NCBI RefSeq assembly: GCF_000093025.1
Contig: NC_014207.1
Coordinates: 186,001-250,000 of the forward strand
Length of the DNA: 64,000 bases
Direction: 5' to 3'
Source of the DNA: Methylotenera versatilis 301
GTDB lineage: Bacteria > Pseudomonadota > Gammaproteobacteria > Burkholderiales > Methylophilaceae
Of this stretch, positions 26,139-35,242 are shown piece after piece; position 1 is the first letter of the stretch; each line of letters starts with the position of its first letter. The position numbers and the translations under genes were made by a program. The notes beneath the pieces were generated by a model that saw only the letters and a program-made list of their open reading frames with translations, was not told where the DNA came from and ran no database searches.

Positions 26139-28013
26139 TTATTTACTCGGTGAGTAGCGGACGCTGACAAATAAATTGCTAGCAGGTGTGTTGTAAGGCA
26201 CACTAAAGCTGGGTGTGCCAAAGTTACCATCAACAGCAGTAGAGCCATAAGCTAGTGCATAGTCTTTATCAAATAAGTTATTAACTCGTCCTTGAATGCT
26301 CAAATCACTATTGATTTTATAGTCTGCGATTAGATTGACTAAGCTGTAACCAGCTAAGCGTGTTTGGTTGTTTGCATCATTATAGCGCTCAGAGGAGGCG
26401 ATAATCTCTGTAGAAAAACGCCAGCTACTCCAAGACTTGCTTAGATTTAGGCTAGCATGCTGATTTGCACGACGTACTAATAAATTGTGATCCTCCTGGT
26501 TTCTGGGAGATTGCACATCAATACTACCTTTTAACTGTAAATTATCCCAGCGCTGGCTAGCAGCAAAAGTAACTCCCTCAATCTTGGCATTTACATTAGT
26601 TGGTATATAAGATTGATTTAGCGTAATAAAATCATTAATTTTATTCTGATAAATCGTCACAGACGCGTCTTTCTGCTCGTCTTGATAGCGTAAGCTACCT
26701 TCAAAATTTTCTGATTTTTCAGCTTTCAAATTTGGGTTATTTGAAGGGTAAATTACGCCACTATACGTATATGCATAATATAAATCGTTAAAAGTGGGTG
26801 CTCTAAACGCTTTACCATAGCTACCTGTAATGCGCCAATTAGGATTTATTTTATAGCCATAACCGATACCACCAGTTGTGTTAGTACCAAATTGTGCACT
26901 ATGGTCTGTTCTTAATGTTGTCTGAATGCTGTGATCACCAATGTCAGCTAAATATCCCACTAAAAAGCCATCGGTATTGCGCTTGGTCTTTTCGTATGGT
27001 GTATCTGAAACCACTTTTTGCTCAAGCCTATCATAAAGCAATGTCAATGTGCCAATAGGCAAAGCAATATCATTCTGCCAAGAAAATTGTTTTTGTTTAG
27101 TTTTAAATTTACCGCTAAAACCAGCATCATATTGATTAAACTGGTCATCAACACCTTCGCCTATGCGCACAGTTGATTTCCAATTAGATGTTAATTGGTT
27201 CTTACTAAACAAACCGAAGCTTAATTGCGATAAATCAACATAGTTTCTAAAAGTATTTACACCGCCATCGTAGTTACTATGGCCTTCGCTATTGAATAAT
27301 TGAATACCAATTTCATGACCTTCGGCTATTTGGTGAGAGACTGACCCAGTAACCGCCAAGTTGCGATAGTCATCTCTATCTTTATCTATATTGAAACTAG
27401 TACGAAGCGCAGAAAAGCCGTCAGTATTAGAGCTTGAAACAGATAGTGCAAATTTAGTATCATTTATCGCACCATTAATGCCCGCATCAGCAGTTCTCGT
27501 ATTGTAGCTACCATAGCCTATACCCGCATAAAACTGTGGCTTACCTTCACCTTTTTTAGTGAAAATTTGGATAACGCCACCAATCGCATCTTGGCCATAA
27601 AGACTAGTTGCAGGCCCACGAAGAATTTCTATTTTTTCAATTTGAGCAAGAGGAATATTTTCAAATGTTGTAGTGCCAGATGTAGCTGAACTAACACGTA
27701 GGCCATCGATTAATACAACTACTTGGCCTGGATTTGTACCACGTAAAAATACGCTAGAGGTTTTTCCTGCCCCACCAGTTGACGCAATCTCGACCCCAGG
27801 TTGCGTTTGCAATAACTCGATAAAGGTTGATTGCCCTGCGCGTTCAATTTCTTCGCGAGTAATGACAGTTACATCTGCAATTACACTTTCTCGTGCTTGA
27901 GCAACGCGACTGGCAGTCACCACCACATCATCAGTTTGAATAGCAGTTTCTGTTGCAAAAACAGAAGGTGAGAATGCAAGCGCAACAAGGCTGGCAATGG
28001 TAGATTTTTTCAT
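26139..28013 (-). CDS. btuB: TonB-dependent vitamin B12 receptor
   Basis: The 624-residue outer-membrane protein has a signal peptide (1-20), a TonB box DDVVVTA near 28-34, a plug domain with SVFLRGTNPGQVVVLIDGLRV and LRGPATSLYGQDAIGGVIQIFTK (near 145-170), and a 22-strand-type barrel. It imports cobalamin or other corrinoids using TonB energy. A cobalamin riboswitch upstream makes it B12-repressed. The C-terminus ends YSPSK rather than the usual aromatic residue, a small oddity. It is followed by btuM. Confidence 0.94.
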   Translation of the reverse strand: MKKSTIASLVALAFSPSVFATETAIQTDDVVVTASRVAQARESVIADVTVITREEIERAGQSTFIELLQTQPGVEIASTGGAGKTSSVFLRGTNPGQVVVLIDGLRVSSATSGTTTFENIPLAQIEKIEILRGPATSLYGQDAIGGVIQIFTKKGEGKPQFYAGIGYGSYNTRTADAGINGAINDTKFALSVSSSNTDGFSALRTSFNIDKDRDDYRNLAVTGSVSHQIAEGHEIGIQLFNSEGHSNYDGGVNTFRNYVDLSQLSFGLFSKNQLTSNWKSTVRIGEGVDDQFNQYDAGFSGKFKTKQKQFSWQNDIALPIGTLTLLYDRLEQKVVSDTPYEKTKRNTDGFLVGYLADIGDHSIQTTLRTDHSAQFGTNTTGGIGYGYKINPNWRITGSYGKAFRAPTFNDLYYAYTYSGVIYPSNNPNLKAEKSENFEGSLRYQDEQKDASVTIYQNKINDFITLNQSYIPTNVNAKIEGVTFAASQRWDNLQLKGSIDVQSPRNQEDHNLLVRRANQHASLNLSKSWSSWRFSTEIIASSERYNDANNQTRLAGYSLVNLIADYKINSDLSIQGRVNNLFDKDYALAYGSTAVDGNFGTPSFSVPYNTPASNLFVSVRYSPSK

Positions 28014-28018
28014 TATTT

Positions 28019-28068
28019 TTCCCTAAATTACATGCGGCCCCGCATGTAGATTCTGTAAAACTAGGGAA
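28019..28068 (-). promoter_or_regulatory. Predicted Shine-Dalgarno-sequestering helix of btuB
   Basis: On the minus strand TTCCCTA (28068-28062) is exactly complementary to the btuB ribosome site TAGGGAA (28025-28019). The two enclose a stable hairpin ACATGCG/CGCATGT (28030-28047). This could be the expression platform of the upstream cobalamin riboswitch, blocking translation when ligand is bound. Confidence 0.6.
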
Positions 28069-28156
28069 TACGGAAGAGGGTTATAAAAAAGAGAGCGCGG
28101 ACGAAATAACGACACAAATAGCGCAGCCTTTGTTTACCGTCACCCCGCGGTATTGC

Positions 28157-28438
28157 CTAGCGTGCCTTAACATAAGGCGTAGTTTTTAGGCCGGTCTCCG
28201 GGCTTATAAGCGCTGGTATTGAAAACTAATATTTAGTTCTTTTAACCAACTGATTTGCGCCTTCCCAAGTCTGACCTTTTTCTAAGGGTTAACTCAGTGG
28301 CATATTGCAGAATCATTTGAATAAATCAAAAACTTACTTACCGTTGCGGGGGCAGCGAAGGAATTATTAACGCCTTAAGCGATAATGCACCTATTTCCCA
28401 GTTTCACCTTGTTTGTAGAAAACAAACTTGGCACCTAA
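28157..28438 (-). promoter_or_regulatory. Cobalamin riboswitch
   Basis: The minus strand has the conserved core: a GGTG..GGGAA..GGTGC region (about 28410-28386), GCTGCCCCCGCAAC (about 28358-28344), GCCACTG (about 28301-28294) and the B12 box AGCCCGGAGACCGGCC (28204-28189). The 5' GTGCC near 28430 can pair with GGCAC near 28163 to close P1. It lies upstream of btuB and should turn off btuB-btuM when adenosylcobalamin or another corrinoid binds. Ends are estimates. Confidence 0.93.
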
Positions 28439-28576
28439 CAACAAGTGCGAATTATATCGCTAATTTCTTCGCTCGCATGAAAAAAATCATTAACAATTAT
28501 TTACACATACTGTAATACTTTGAAAATTACTCGTTAACTATTGACTATAATCAATTTTTTCAATTATAGTGGTCGT

Positions 28577-28765
28577 ATGGATGCGGACTTAAAAGCGTTA
28601 GAAGAAAAATTATCAGGCTTAATTTCATTGTGTAGTGATTTACGCAGTGAAAACGCACAGTTGCGCCTTGATTTAAATTCAACACAAAATGATGCTGCAT
28701 TATTGAAAGCAAACATGGCGCAAGCTAGTGAACGCATCGAAGCTTTGATGGAGCGGCTGCCTTAA
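28577..28765 (+). CDS. Small coiled-coil protein, TIGR02449 / ZapB-like
   Basis: A 62-residue protein made almost wholly of heptads (DLKALEEKLSGLISLCSDL, SENAQLRLDLNS). It lies 20 bases upstream of zapA on the same strand, a placement typical of the TIGR02449 family. A cell-division or ZapB-like role is inferred from the coiled coil and neighbour. The frame opens at 28541, but ATG 28577 with GGTC-region spacing gives the family-like start MDADLKALEEK. Confidence 0.78.
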   Translation: MDADLKALEEKLSGLISLCSDLRSENAQLRLDLNSTQNDAALLKANMAQASERIEALMERLP

Positions 28766-28785
28766 GGCGGGCTTGAGTAATTATA

Positions 28786-29079
28786 ATGAGCGATATAAAA
28801 GGCGTAGATGTCAATATTATGGGGCGCGATTTCACGATATCGTGTACCGATGAAGAACGCCCAGGTTTGATTAACGCGGTTAATTTTTTAGATAAAAAAA
28901 TGCGTGATATTCGCGACAGCGGTAAAATTATCGGTGTAGAGCGTATTGCGATGATGGCAGCGCTCAATTTGGCGCATGAGCTGTTAAATAGTAAAAGTGG
29001 TACTGTGGATGTGGGCGATTTCAAACGCAGAATCACGAATATGCAAGATCAAATTGATAAAGTCTGCGCTGCAAAATAA
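28786..29079 (+). CDS. zapA: Cell division protein ZapA
   Basis: A 97-residue FtsZ-ring-stabilising protein: VNIMGRDFTISCTDEERPGLINAVNFLDKKMRDIRDSG and a helical tail with IAMMAALNLAHELL. ZapA crosslinks FtsZ filaments at midcell. It follows a coiled-coil gene and precedes the 6S RNA, the same order as in many Proteobacteria. Confidence 0.95.
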   Translation: MSDIKGVDVNIMGRDFTISCTDEERPGLINAVNFLDKKMRDIRDSGKIIGVERIAMMAALNLAHELLNSKSGTVDVGDFKRRITNMQDQIDKVCAAK

Positions 29080-29189
29080 ATATTCCAATTGTCATAAAAT
29101 TACTACTTAACAATAGTAAAATTACCTCAGTCGTTTTAGTATTTAATCAGTAGATTATTTAACTGAAACAAAAATAAAATCCCAGTTTT

Positions 29190-29402
29190 AAAGTTTGTTC
29201 TCTGCGGTGCGGTTTAAGCTAATAATTCCTTGAACTAGTTTATAGCATCGGTTTTGGTCATTCGAGTTGTTGTGTGCGCGCCTTAAGTTGAGTGTTCTTT
29301 TAAGAGCCTCTTGGTGGGTGTACCTAATGCGCTCTAGGCCGTTACCACTTGAGCCTTTTTGGTTCAGGATGCTGGCTTAGGCTAATCCGTGGAGAACTCC
29401 CC
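29190..29402 (+). ncRNA. ssrS: 6S RNA
   Basis: GTTCTCTGCGG (29197-29207) pairs over 11 positions, including two G-U pairs, with CCGTGGAGAAC (29387-29397), giving the long closing stem of a roughly 200-nt rod. An internal GAGCC-TTTTT-GGTTC element sits near 29351-29365. It lies directly after zapA, the conserved place of ssrS. 6S RNA binds sigma-70 RNA polymerase and mimics an open promoter. The usual neighbour ygfA is absent; a DUF2237 gene faces it instead. Ends are approximate. Confidence 0.83.
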
Positions 29403-29469
29403 CTAATTCCACTGCGTACTAAATCTATGCTTTCTCGACTTCGATTTGTCGTCAGTAGATTTTGTATGT

Positions 29470-29841
29470 CTATCTCAATTCGTGATATTTCAAATCTGCC
29501 AAGCTAACAATTTCTAAACACCTAGCATGGCATGCCTCTAATATGACTGGCGGCGCAAAACCAGCCTCTGAGGCTTCTAGCCAGCGTGCGGCACATACGC
29601 ACCAACGGTCACCTGCTTTTAATCCTTCAAAGCCATATTCAGGGCGGGGTGTGCTTAAATCATTGCCTTGAGAGATTGAATACGCTAAAAACTCATCGGT
29701 CATTTGTGCGCATACCGTATGGCTACCGCTATCATCTATACCAGTCTCACAACAACCTGTTCTGGTAAAGCCTGTTAATGGGTCTAAGCTACACACTTGA
29801 AGTGCGGTGCCAAGTACGTTTTTATCTTGTGGTTTTGCCAT
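29470..29841 (-). CDS. DUF2237 family protein
   Basis: A 123-residue protein of a conserved, uncharacterised family. It has NVLGTALQVCSLDPLTGFTRTGCCETG at the N-terminus, HTVCAQMTDEFLAYSISQGNDLSTP in the middle, and DRWCVCAARWLEA near the end. Several conserved Cys and His suggest metal or redox binding, but this is not established. It is transcribed toward the 6S RNA gene and stands alone. Confidence 0.88.
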   Translation of the reverse strand: MAKPQDKNVLGTALQVCSLDPLTGFTRTGCCETGIDDSGSHTVCAQMTDEFLAYSISQGNDLSTPRPEYGFEGLKAGDRWCVCAARWLEASEAGFAPPVILEACHARCLEIVSLADLKYHELR

Positions 29842-29952
29842 CGTTGATCTCTATTTAGGCCTCTGTGTTTAAGACGCTAGTTAAAATTGATAATTGAATT
29901 TAGTTATAGATTATCATATCGCTAAATTTAGAATTTAATTAAGGTAAAAAAT

Positions 29953-30411
29953 ATGCGTTATTGGCTGATGAAATCTGAGCCTTCTGATGTTTCAATTGAT
30001 GATTTGGCAGGTTTTCCAAATCAATCTGTAGATTGGTACGGTATTCGTAACTATCAAGCACGTAATTTCATGCGAGATCAAATGAAGGTGGGTGATGGTG
30101 TGTTTTTCTATCACTCAAATTGCGATGTGCCAGGCATTGCTGGCATTGCCGAGGTAAGCAAGTTGGCATATCCAGACCGTTTACAGTTTATTAAAGGCCA
30201 TAAATATTACGATGAGAAAGCGACACCTGAAAATCCACGCTGGCTTAATGTAGATGTGAAACTTGTGCGTAAAACGCGCTTACTCAGCTTAAAAGAATTA
30301 CGCGAATATCCAGAGTTGATCAATATGCGGATTTTACAGCGGGGCAATCGCCTTTCGATTACGCCGGTTGATCCTAAAGAGTGGGACTTCATCAATAGTG
30401 TGCTCAAATAA
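29953..30411 (+). CDS. EVE domain-containing protein
   Basis: The 152-residue protein is almost only an EVE domain (PUA-like fold): MRYWLMKSEPSDVSIDDL, VDWYGIRNYQARNFMRD, VGDGVFFYHSNC and PGIAGIAEVSKLAYPD. EVE domains bind modified bases, and some act in restriction or RNA-modification systems. This solitary short form (YTHDC1-like/Thy28 type) is widespread in Proteobacteria and has no known enzymatic role. No restriction genes are nearby. Confidence 0.93.
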   Translation: MRYWLMKSEPSDVSIDDLAGFPNQSVDWYGIRNYQARNFMRDQMKVGDGVFFYHSNCDVPGIAGIAEVSKLAYPDRLQFIKGHKYYDEKATPENPRWLNVDVKLVRKTRLLSLKELREYPELINMRILQRGNRLSITPVDPKEWDFINSVLK

Positions 30412-30437
30412 AAAAAGCCCCGAACTTCGGGGCTTTT
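30411..30437. terminator. Bidirectional terminator between EVE and beta-propeller genes
   Basis: AAAAGCCCCGAA pairs with TTCGGGGCTTTT around 30425. A-run and T-run on opposite sides serve both convergent genes. Confidence 0.9.
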
Positions 30438-30458
30438 AAGCTAATAACAACTATAAAG

Positions 30459-31529
30459 TTATTTAATAGCAGTATCTAAACTACCCATGCTTTTAGGGTA
30501 AGTCACTACGCCCCAAGGCATTTTCTTATCTTCAATTTGTTGTTTCACTTCTAGTTTTTCAGCATCAATCACAAACACTGCATCTGATTTACCACAAGCT
30601 AACAAAACTTCTTTGTCATCAGGGGTGAATGTGAAATGCCAGCAACGGTTGCCGGTAGGAATGTCTTTAATTTTTGCATAAGTTTTAGCATCATAAACTT
30701 CTAATGTTTTGGCTTTGTTTGCCGCCACAAAAATGCGCTCTCCTTTGCGATCATATGAGATGCCATAAGGTGTCGCGCCTGTATCAACAGTGCGAAGTAC
30801 TTTAAAGTTTTTGTCCATCACCATAAATTTATTACCATACTCAAGTGTCACTAAATAGGTTTTACCGTCAGGTGATACTTTAACGCCACGTGGTCTATCT
30901 CCATATTCATGTGTTTTAATGGTTTTAAGCAGCTTGCCACTTTTCATGCTGTGCACCGTCACTGTATTGTCAGCTTCGTTGGTAATCACTAGTTGTTTAC
31001 CATCTTTACTAAATTCAACACCTTCGGTTTCAGGGCCGCCTGTAATTTCACGGATTTTTTTGCCTAGTTTCAAATCAATAATGCCGATACGTGCAGGTTC
31101 TTTGTCATCATCATTGTCTTCTTTTGCAGCCGCCGCTGCTTCAGCAGAGCCCGGTGCAGGAGGAGGGCCACCTTTAGCGCTTGGCTCGTATGATACGAAT
31201 GCAAAGTTGCCTTTAATGCGAACAAACTCTGGATTTTGGCCAACTTTGATTTGGCTTAACACTTCGTTTGTTGCGGTATCAATCACCGAAACACTGCCAT
31301 TCTCGCGTGTAGCAACCACCAACAGTTTACCGTCATCACTCACGGCTAAACCTCGTGGACCTTCACCTTTTACGTCAATGGTTGTGGTTGAGGTCAGTGT
31401 GTTCAAATCAATCACCGAAACGCCGCCATCTTGGTTCGAAACATAGGCTTTGCCGCGATCCGCAGCGTTGGCGTTCATTCCAATACTCATACTGACTGCT
31501 GCCGCAATTACTACATGCGTTAATTTCAT
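30459..31529 (-). CDS. Exported YVTN-type beta-propeller protein (YncE-like)
   Basis: The 356-residue protein has a Sec signal peptide (cleavage after ANA, residue 22) and about seven repeats of the form S-x-D-G-K-x-L-x-V-T-x-x-x-x-N-x-V, for instance VSDDGKLLVVATRENGSVSVID and VSPDGKTYLV. A low-complexity insert PPPAPGSAEAAAAAK plus an acidic EDNDDDKEPA stretch interrupts one blade near 121-147. Related periplasmic propellers accompany PQQ-dependent oxidation in methylotrophs, but no such genes are next to it here. Function is not known. It has a strong AAGGAG ribosome site. Confidence 0.85.
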   Translation of the reverse strand: MKLTHVVIAAAVSMSIGMNANAADRGKAYVSNQDGGVSVIDLNTLTSTTTIDVKGEGPRGLAVSDDGKLLVVATRENGSVSVIDTATNEVLSQIKVGQNPEFVRIKGNFAFVSYEPSAKGGPPPAPGSAEAAAAAKEDNDDDKEPARIGIIDLKLGKKIREITGGPETEGVEFSKDGKQLVITNEADNTVTVHSMKSGKLLKTIKTHEYGDRPRGVKVSPDGKTYLVTLEYGNKFMVMDKNFKVLRTVDTGATPYGISYDRKGERIFVAANKAKTLEVYDAKTYAKIKDIPTGNRCWHFTFTPDDKEVLLACGKSDAVFVIDAEKLEVKQQIEDKKMPWGVVTYPKSMGSLDTAIK

Positions 31530-31724
31530 TCTTTATTTCTCCTTAGAAAACTATTTGATGCTGCTTTATTAATGCTGTCATTTGGGCAGGCTAAATGAAC
31601 TTAGGTTCAATTTACTATGCTTGCTACCGGATTTGAGAAGTCAGGCTGCGAATATCAAGCAAGAAGCACGCTAGAAATTTAAATTTTTAAAAACAATGGC
31701 TTAAGTTTTGCATAAATTTTAATC

Positions 31725-31762
31725 TGGTTGTATATAGCCACCAATGTGGCTATATACAACCA
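31725..31762. terminator. 17-bp perfect hairpin downstream of ilvA
   Basis: TGGTTGTATATAGCCAC (31725-31741) is the exact reverse complement of 31746-31762, with loop CAAT. It lies 29 bases after the ilvA stop, followed by an AT-rich but not T-only stretch. It is most likely the ilvA terminator or an mRNA 3'-end-protecting structure. Confidence 0.65.
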
Positions 31763-31790
31763 ATTTGTTTAAATATTTGATTAAAATTAT

Positions 31791-33311
31791 TTAGCCCAAG
31801 AATAGTTTGTACGCTGGGTTTTGTGTTTCGTCCCAGTGCGGATAGCCTAAATTATCTAAAAATGTATTGAACTCAGCGCTATCAGAAGGCGGCACTTGCA
31901 TACCGACTAGTACGCGACCAAAGTCAGCGCCGTGGTTGCGGTAGTGAAATAGGCTGATATTCCAATCGTGTCCCATAGTTTCTAGAAACTTCATGAGCGC
32001 GCCTGGTTTTTCAGGAAACTCGAATCTAAATACCACTTCATGCTCAGCTTGCGGTGCATGCCCGCCAACCAAGTGGCGCAAGTGCAGTTTAGCGACTTCA
32101 TTATCCGTTAGATCTAGTGCAGGTAAGCCTTGCGCTTGCAAATCTGCTACAAGTTTTGCTGATTCCGCAGGGTCGGCAATCGCCACGCCTACAAAAATAT
32201 GCGCGACTTTAGCATCGGCATAACGGTAATTAAACTCGGTGATATTGCGATTACCCAGCAAGTTACAGAACGCCTTAAACGCGCCTGGTTTTTCTGGAAT
32301 CGTTACAGCTAACACGGCTTCGCGCTTTTCACCGATTTCAGCACGTTCAGCGACAAAACGTAGCCTGTCAAAATTCATATTGGCGCCGGATGCAATGCCA
32401 ATTAGAGTTTTGCCGTGCAAGTTCTCGCGTTTTGCATAAGCTTTTAACCCAGCCACAGCTAACGCGCCAGCAGGCTCCAGAATGCTGCGTGTGTCTTCAA
32501 ATACGTCTTTAATCGCAGCGCAAATCGCGTCGTTGTCGACCACTATCATTTCGTCTACATATTGTTGCGCGAGTGCAAATGTATGCTCTCCAACCTGTTT
32601 AACCGCTGCGCCATCGGCAAATAAGCCAACTTGGTCTAGCATGACGCGCTCACCTTTTTTAAGTGATTCGGTCATGGCTTCAGCATCCTTTGCCTCTACG
32701 CCTATCACTTTGATTTCTGGGCGCAATGCTTTCACATAAGCTGCAACACCTGCCAGCAAGCCACCGCCGCCCACGCAGCAGAATATGGCCTCTATTGGTT
32801 GAGGATTTTTCTCTAAAATTTCTAGCGCAATCGTACCTTGTCCTGCGATGACATCTGGGTCGTCGTAAGGGTGTACAAAGGTAAGGTGTTCAGTTTTTTC
32901 TAGCTCAAGCGCTTTTACGTATGAATCTGAATAGCTGTCGCCAAACAACACAATCTCAGCACCGTAGCTACGCACCGCATTAATCTTAATCGCAGGTGTG
33001 GTGGTGGGCATGACTATGACCGCACGGCAACCTAGCTTTTTCGCGCTCATCGCCACGCCTTGCGCATGGTTACCCGCACTGGCCGCAATCACACCACGTT
33101 TGAGTACATCGGCAGGCAAGCTTGCCATTTTGTTGTAAGCGCCACGAATTTTGAATGAAAATACCGGCTGCATATCTTCGCGTTTGAGCAGCACTCGGTT
33201 ATCAATACGCGCCGATAAGCTCGCTTGAAATTCTAAAGGTGTTTTTTTAGCCACATCGTAAACGTGTGAGTGTTCTATTTTTTCGCGGTAATTGATGGTT
33301 GTTTTTGTCAT
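31791..33311 (-). CDS. ilvA: Threonine ammonia-lyase, biosynthetic
   Basis: The 506-residue PLP enzyme converts threonine to 2-oxobutanoate, the first step of isoleucine synthesis. The PLP lysine lies in [24 protein letters not shown] and the glycine loop [10 protein letters not shown] are present. Two C-terminal ACT-like regulatory repeats ([19 protein letters not shown] and [19 protein letters not shown]) allow isoleucine feedback inhibition, as in long biosynthetic enzymes. It is divergent from rpiA with 114 bases between the starts. Confidence 0.96.
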   Translation of the reverse strand: MTKTTINYREKIEHSHVYDVAKKTPLEFQASLSARIDNRVLLKREDMQPVFSFKIRGAYNKMASLPADVLKRGVIAASAGNHAQGVAMSAKKLGCRAVIVMPTTTPAIKINAVRSYGAEIVLFGDSYSDSYVKALELEKTEHLTFVHPYDDPDVIAGQGTIALEILEKNPQPIEAIFCCVGGGGLLAGVAAYVKALRPEIKVIGVEAKDAEAMTESLKKGERVMLDQVGLFADGAAVKQVGEHTFALAQQYVDEMIVVDNDAICAAIKDVFEDTRSILEPAGALAVAGLKAYAKRENLHGKTLIGIASGANMNFDRLRFVAERAEIGEKREAVLAVTIPEKPGAFKAFCNLLGNRNITEFNYRYADAKVAHIFVGVAIADPAESAKLVADLQAQGLPALDLTDNEVAKLHLRHLVGGHAPQAEHEVVFRFEFPEKPGALMKFLETMGHDWNISLFHYRNHGADFGRVLVGMQVPPSDSAEFNTFLDNLGYPHWDETQNPAYKLFLG

Positions 33312-33425
33312 GCAATATTCTTAATTAGGAATCTTAAAAGTGCCCAATATTTTTTAAATTTACTGGCGCAGTGTATTATGTTGAGTTGGTTACATTATAA
33401 AGAATTTGTAGAGGATTTAGGCAAA

Positions 33426-34085
33426 ATGGCATACACACAAGACGAATTAAAACAACAAGTCGCAAAAGCAGCGGTTGAATATGTAAAAGAAGGCATCATC
33501 GGCGTGGGCACAGGCTCAACTGCAAACTTCTTTATTGAAGAATTAGCAAAAGTAAAACACAAAATTGAAGGCGCAGTAGCAAGTAGCGAGGCCACTGCGC
33601 AACGCTTACGTGCTCACGGCATTGAAGTATTTGATTTGAATAATATCGATGGCATGGATATTTACGTAGATGGCGCCGATGAAATTACCGAGCATCTACA
33701 CATGCTTAAAGGCGGCGGCGGTGCGTTAACACGTGAAAAAATCGTAGCAGCGGTAGCTAGACAATTCATTTGTATCTGCGATGAAACTAAATACGTGCCA
33801 ACATTAGGCAAATTTCCTCTACCAGTAGAAGTATTGCCAATGGCACGCAGCTACGTTGCACGTGAATTGGTTAAATTGGGTGGTCAACCAGCATTACGTA
33901 ACTTCACAACTGATAACGGCAATGTGATTATCGACGTGCATGGTTTGAATATTACAGACCCAGTTGCGATGGAAGCAAAAATCAACCAAATCGTTGGTGT
34001 AGTCACAAACGGCTTGTTTGCAGCGCGCCCAGCGAATGTGTTGTTGTTAGCAACTGCGGATGGTGTAAAAACTTATAAAAAGTAA
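33426..34085 (+). CDS. rpiA: Ribose-5-phosphate isomerase A
   Basis: The 219-residue enzyme interconverts ribose 5-phosphate and ribulose 5-phosphate. [16 protein letters not shown], the DGADEI loop and [11 protein letters not shown] motif are intact. The frame is open from 33270, but [16 protein letters not shown] is the family start and a GAGGATTTAGG ribosome site precedes ATG 33426. Confidence 0.96.
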   Translation: MAYTQDELKQQVAKAAVEYVKEGIIGVGTGSTANFFIEELAKVKHKIEGAVASSEATAQRLRAHGIEVFDLNNIDGMDIYVDGADEITEHLHMLKGGGGALTREKIVAAVARQFICICDETKYVPTLGKFPLPVEVLPMARSYVARELVKLGGQPALRNFTTDNGNVIIDVHGLNITDPVAMEAKINQIVGVVTNGLFAARPANVLLLATADGVKTYKK

Positions 34086-34118
34086 GCTAGCAAAAGATAA
34101 GTTTTTGCATTAAAAATA

Positions 34119-34163
34119 ATGCCTCTGCAAGCCAATATTCATGCGGCTTTCAGAGGCATCTTT
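34119..34163 (+). terminator. Likely terminator of rpiA
   Basis: ATGCCTCTG (34119-34127) pairs with CAGAGGCAT (34151-34159), with inner GCC/GGC pairing, followed by CTTT. The stem is good but the T-run short. Confidence 0.6.
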
Positions 34164-34188
34164 ATGTGGTTTGGATCAGTTGTATTTT

Positions 34189-34261
34189 TAGGGTGGGGGG
34201 TTTAACCCCACGCGCTGCAGATTAACTAAGTAAGTACGCGTGGGTGCAAGAGCCCACCCTA
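34189..34261. repeat. Nested inverted repeat (REP-like palindrome)
   Basis: TAGGGTGGG (34189-34197) pairs with 34253-34261 and, inside it, CCCACGCG (34207-34214) pairs with CGCGTGGG (34237-34244). The arrangement of GTGGG-type arms in an intergenic gap resembles dispersed palindromic elements of Proteobacteria. Only one copy lies in this window. Confidence 0.65.
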
Positions 34262-34282
34262 CGCCAGCTGTTTCAGTAAATT

Positions 34283-34726
34283 TTATGGTGCTGACGCAGG
34301 TAAAGGTTTACCTTTTTTTACTATTTCAACTGCTTGAGCAAATCTTCTGTGAAAAGTACTTTCTGTTAGAGTTGTCGCTACATTTAAAGTTAACCTACGC
34401 TTCGTAACAACTGTAACTTTTGTATCTAAATCATTAATCGGTGTGATCCATGCTCCCATTACTGCTCCGTATGAAACCATGTTCATGCCACTGCTGGTGA
34501 GCATATAGTGTTGATCTTTATGCTCCTCAATTGCATCAGAACCTTCCCATCTAAATACTGTTTTAGCAATGTCCCAGGCTTGATTTTCAGTTACTTGATA
34601 AGATTGTGTTGTGCCTTCTGAGCCACTTTCTTTTGCTTTCACAACATCTTGCATTGTTGAGCAGCCTGATAAAGCAAGTATAAAAACCGCAAGTAAAGAG
34701 TTCATGTATTTTTTTGTTATAGTCAT
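34283..34726 (-). CDS. Putative lipoprotein of unknown function
   Basis: The 147-residue protein has a lipoprotein signal peptide ending in the lipobox L-S-G-C (Cys about 22), so the mature protein is probably membrane-anchored by lipid. After a Ser/Gly/Thr linker it contains NQAWDIAKTVFRWEGSDAIEEH and ITPINDLDTKVTVVTKRRL, which look like a small alpha/beta fold. No family was recognised. ATG 34705 is an alternative start. It stands alone on the minus strand. Confidence 0.75.
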   Translation of the reverse strand: MTITKKYMNSLLAVFILALSGCSTMQDVVKAKESGSEGTTQSYQVTENQAWDIAKTVFRWEGSDAIEEHKDQHYMLTSSGMNMVSYGAVMGAWITPINDLDTKVTVVTKRRLTLNVATTLTESTFHRRFAQAVEIVKKGKPLPASAP

Positions 34727-34857
34727 TTCATATCTTTCGATAAATTGTCGTTAAAATTTTTGAATAGAAACTTGAAATAGTTTCAATCTAAGAATTTAAC
34801 TCAATGACTCAGTAAAAGCTATTAACAATCAATATTGTTTACAAATGAAGTGTAAGT

Positions 34858-35130
34858 TTAGTGCTTTTCGGGCACATAGCCACTAGCTGTATCCGCGCCA
34901 TCACCAAAGAAGTACTTTTCAGTTTGCTCGGTCAAATACTTACGTGCAGAAGGGTCTGCCAAGCTTAGGCGATTTTCATTCACTAACATGGTTTGTTGTT
35001 TTAGCCATGCTGCCCATGCTTCTTTGCTTACGTTTAAATAAATGCGTTTGCCAAGCTCGCCCGGGTATGGAGGAAAGTCCATGCCGTCTGCTTCTTTGCC
35101 TAATTTAATACAATTGACTGTGCGTGCCAT
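34858..35130 (-). CDS. yggX: Probable Fe(2+)-trafficking protein YggX
   Basis: A 90-residue Ygg[40 protein letters not shown], with Cys7, and a helical tail [12 protein letters not shown]. YggX protects iron-sulfur clusters against oxidation and helps iron trafficking in the cytoplasm. Length is normal. Confidence 0.96.
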   Translation of the reverse strand: MARTVNCIKLGKEADGMDFPPYPGELGKRIYLNVSKEAWAAWLKQQTMLVNENRLSLADPSARKYLTEQTEKYFFGDGADTASGYVPEKH

Positions 35131-35242
35131 TTTTAATGCCTTATGTACTGAATAAAAGCACTATGATAACGCAAGGCTTTAAGTGCTGCGAGTAAGCATG
35201 CTAATATTGCGCGATTATTTAATGAAGAAAGTCTAGAAAAAC

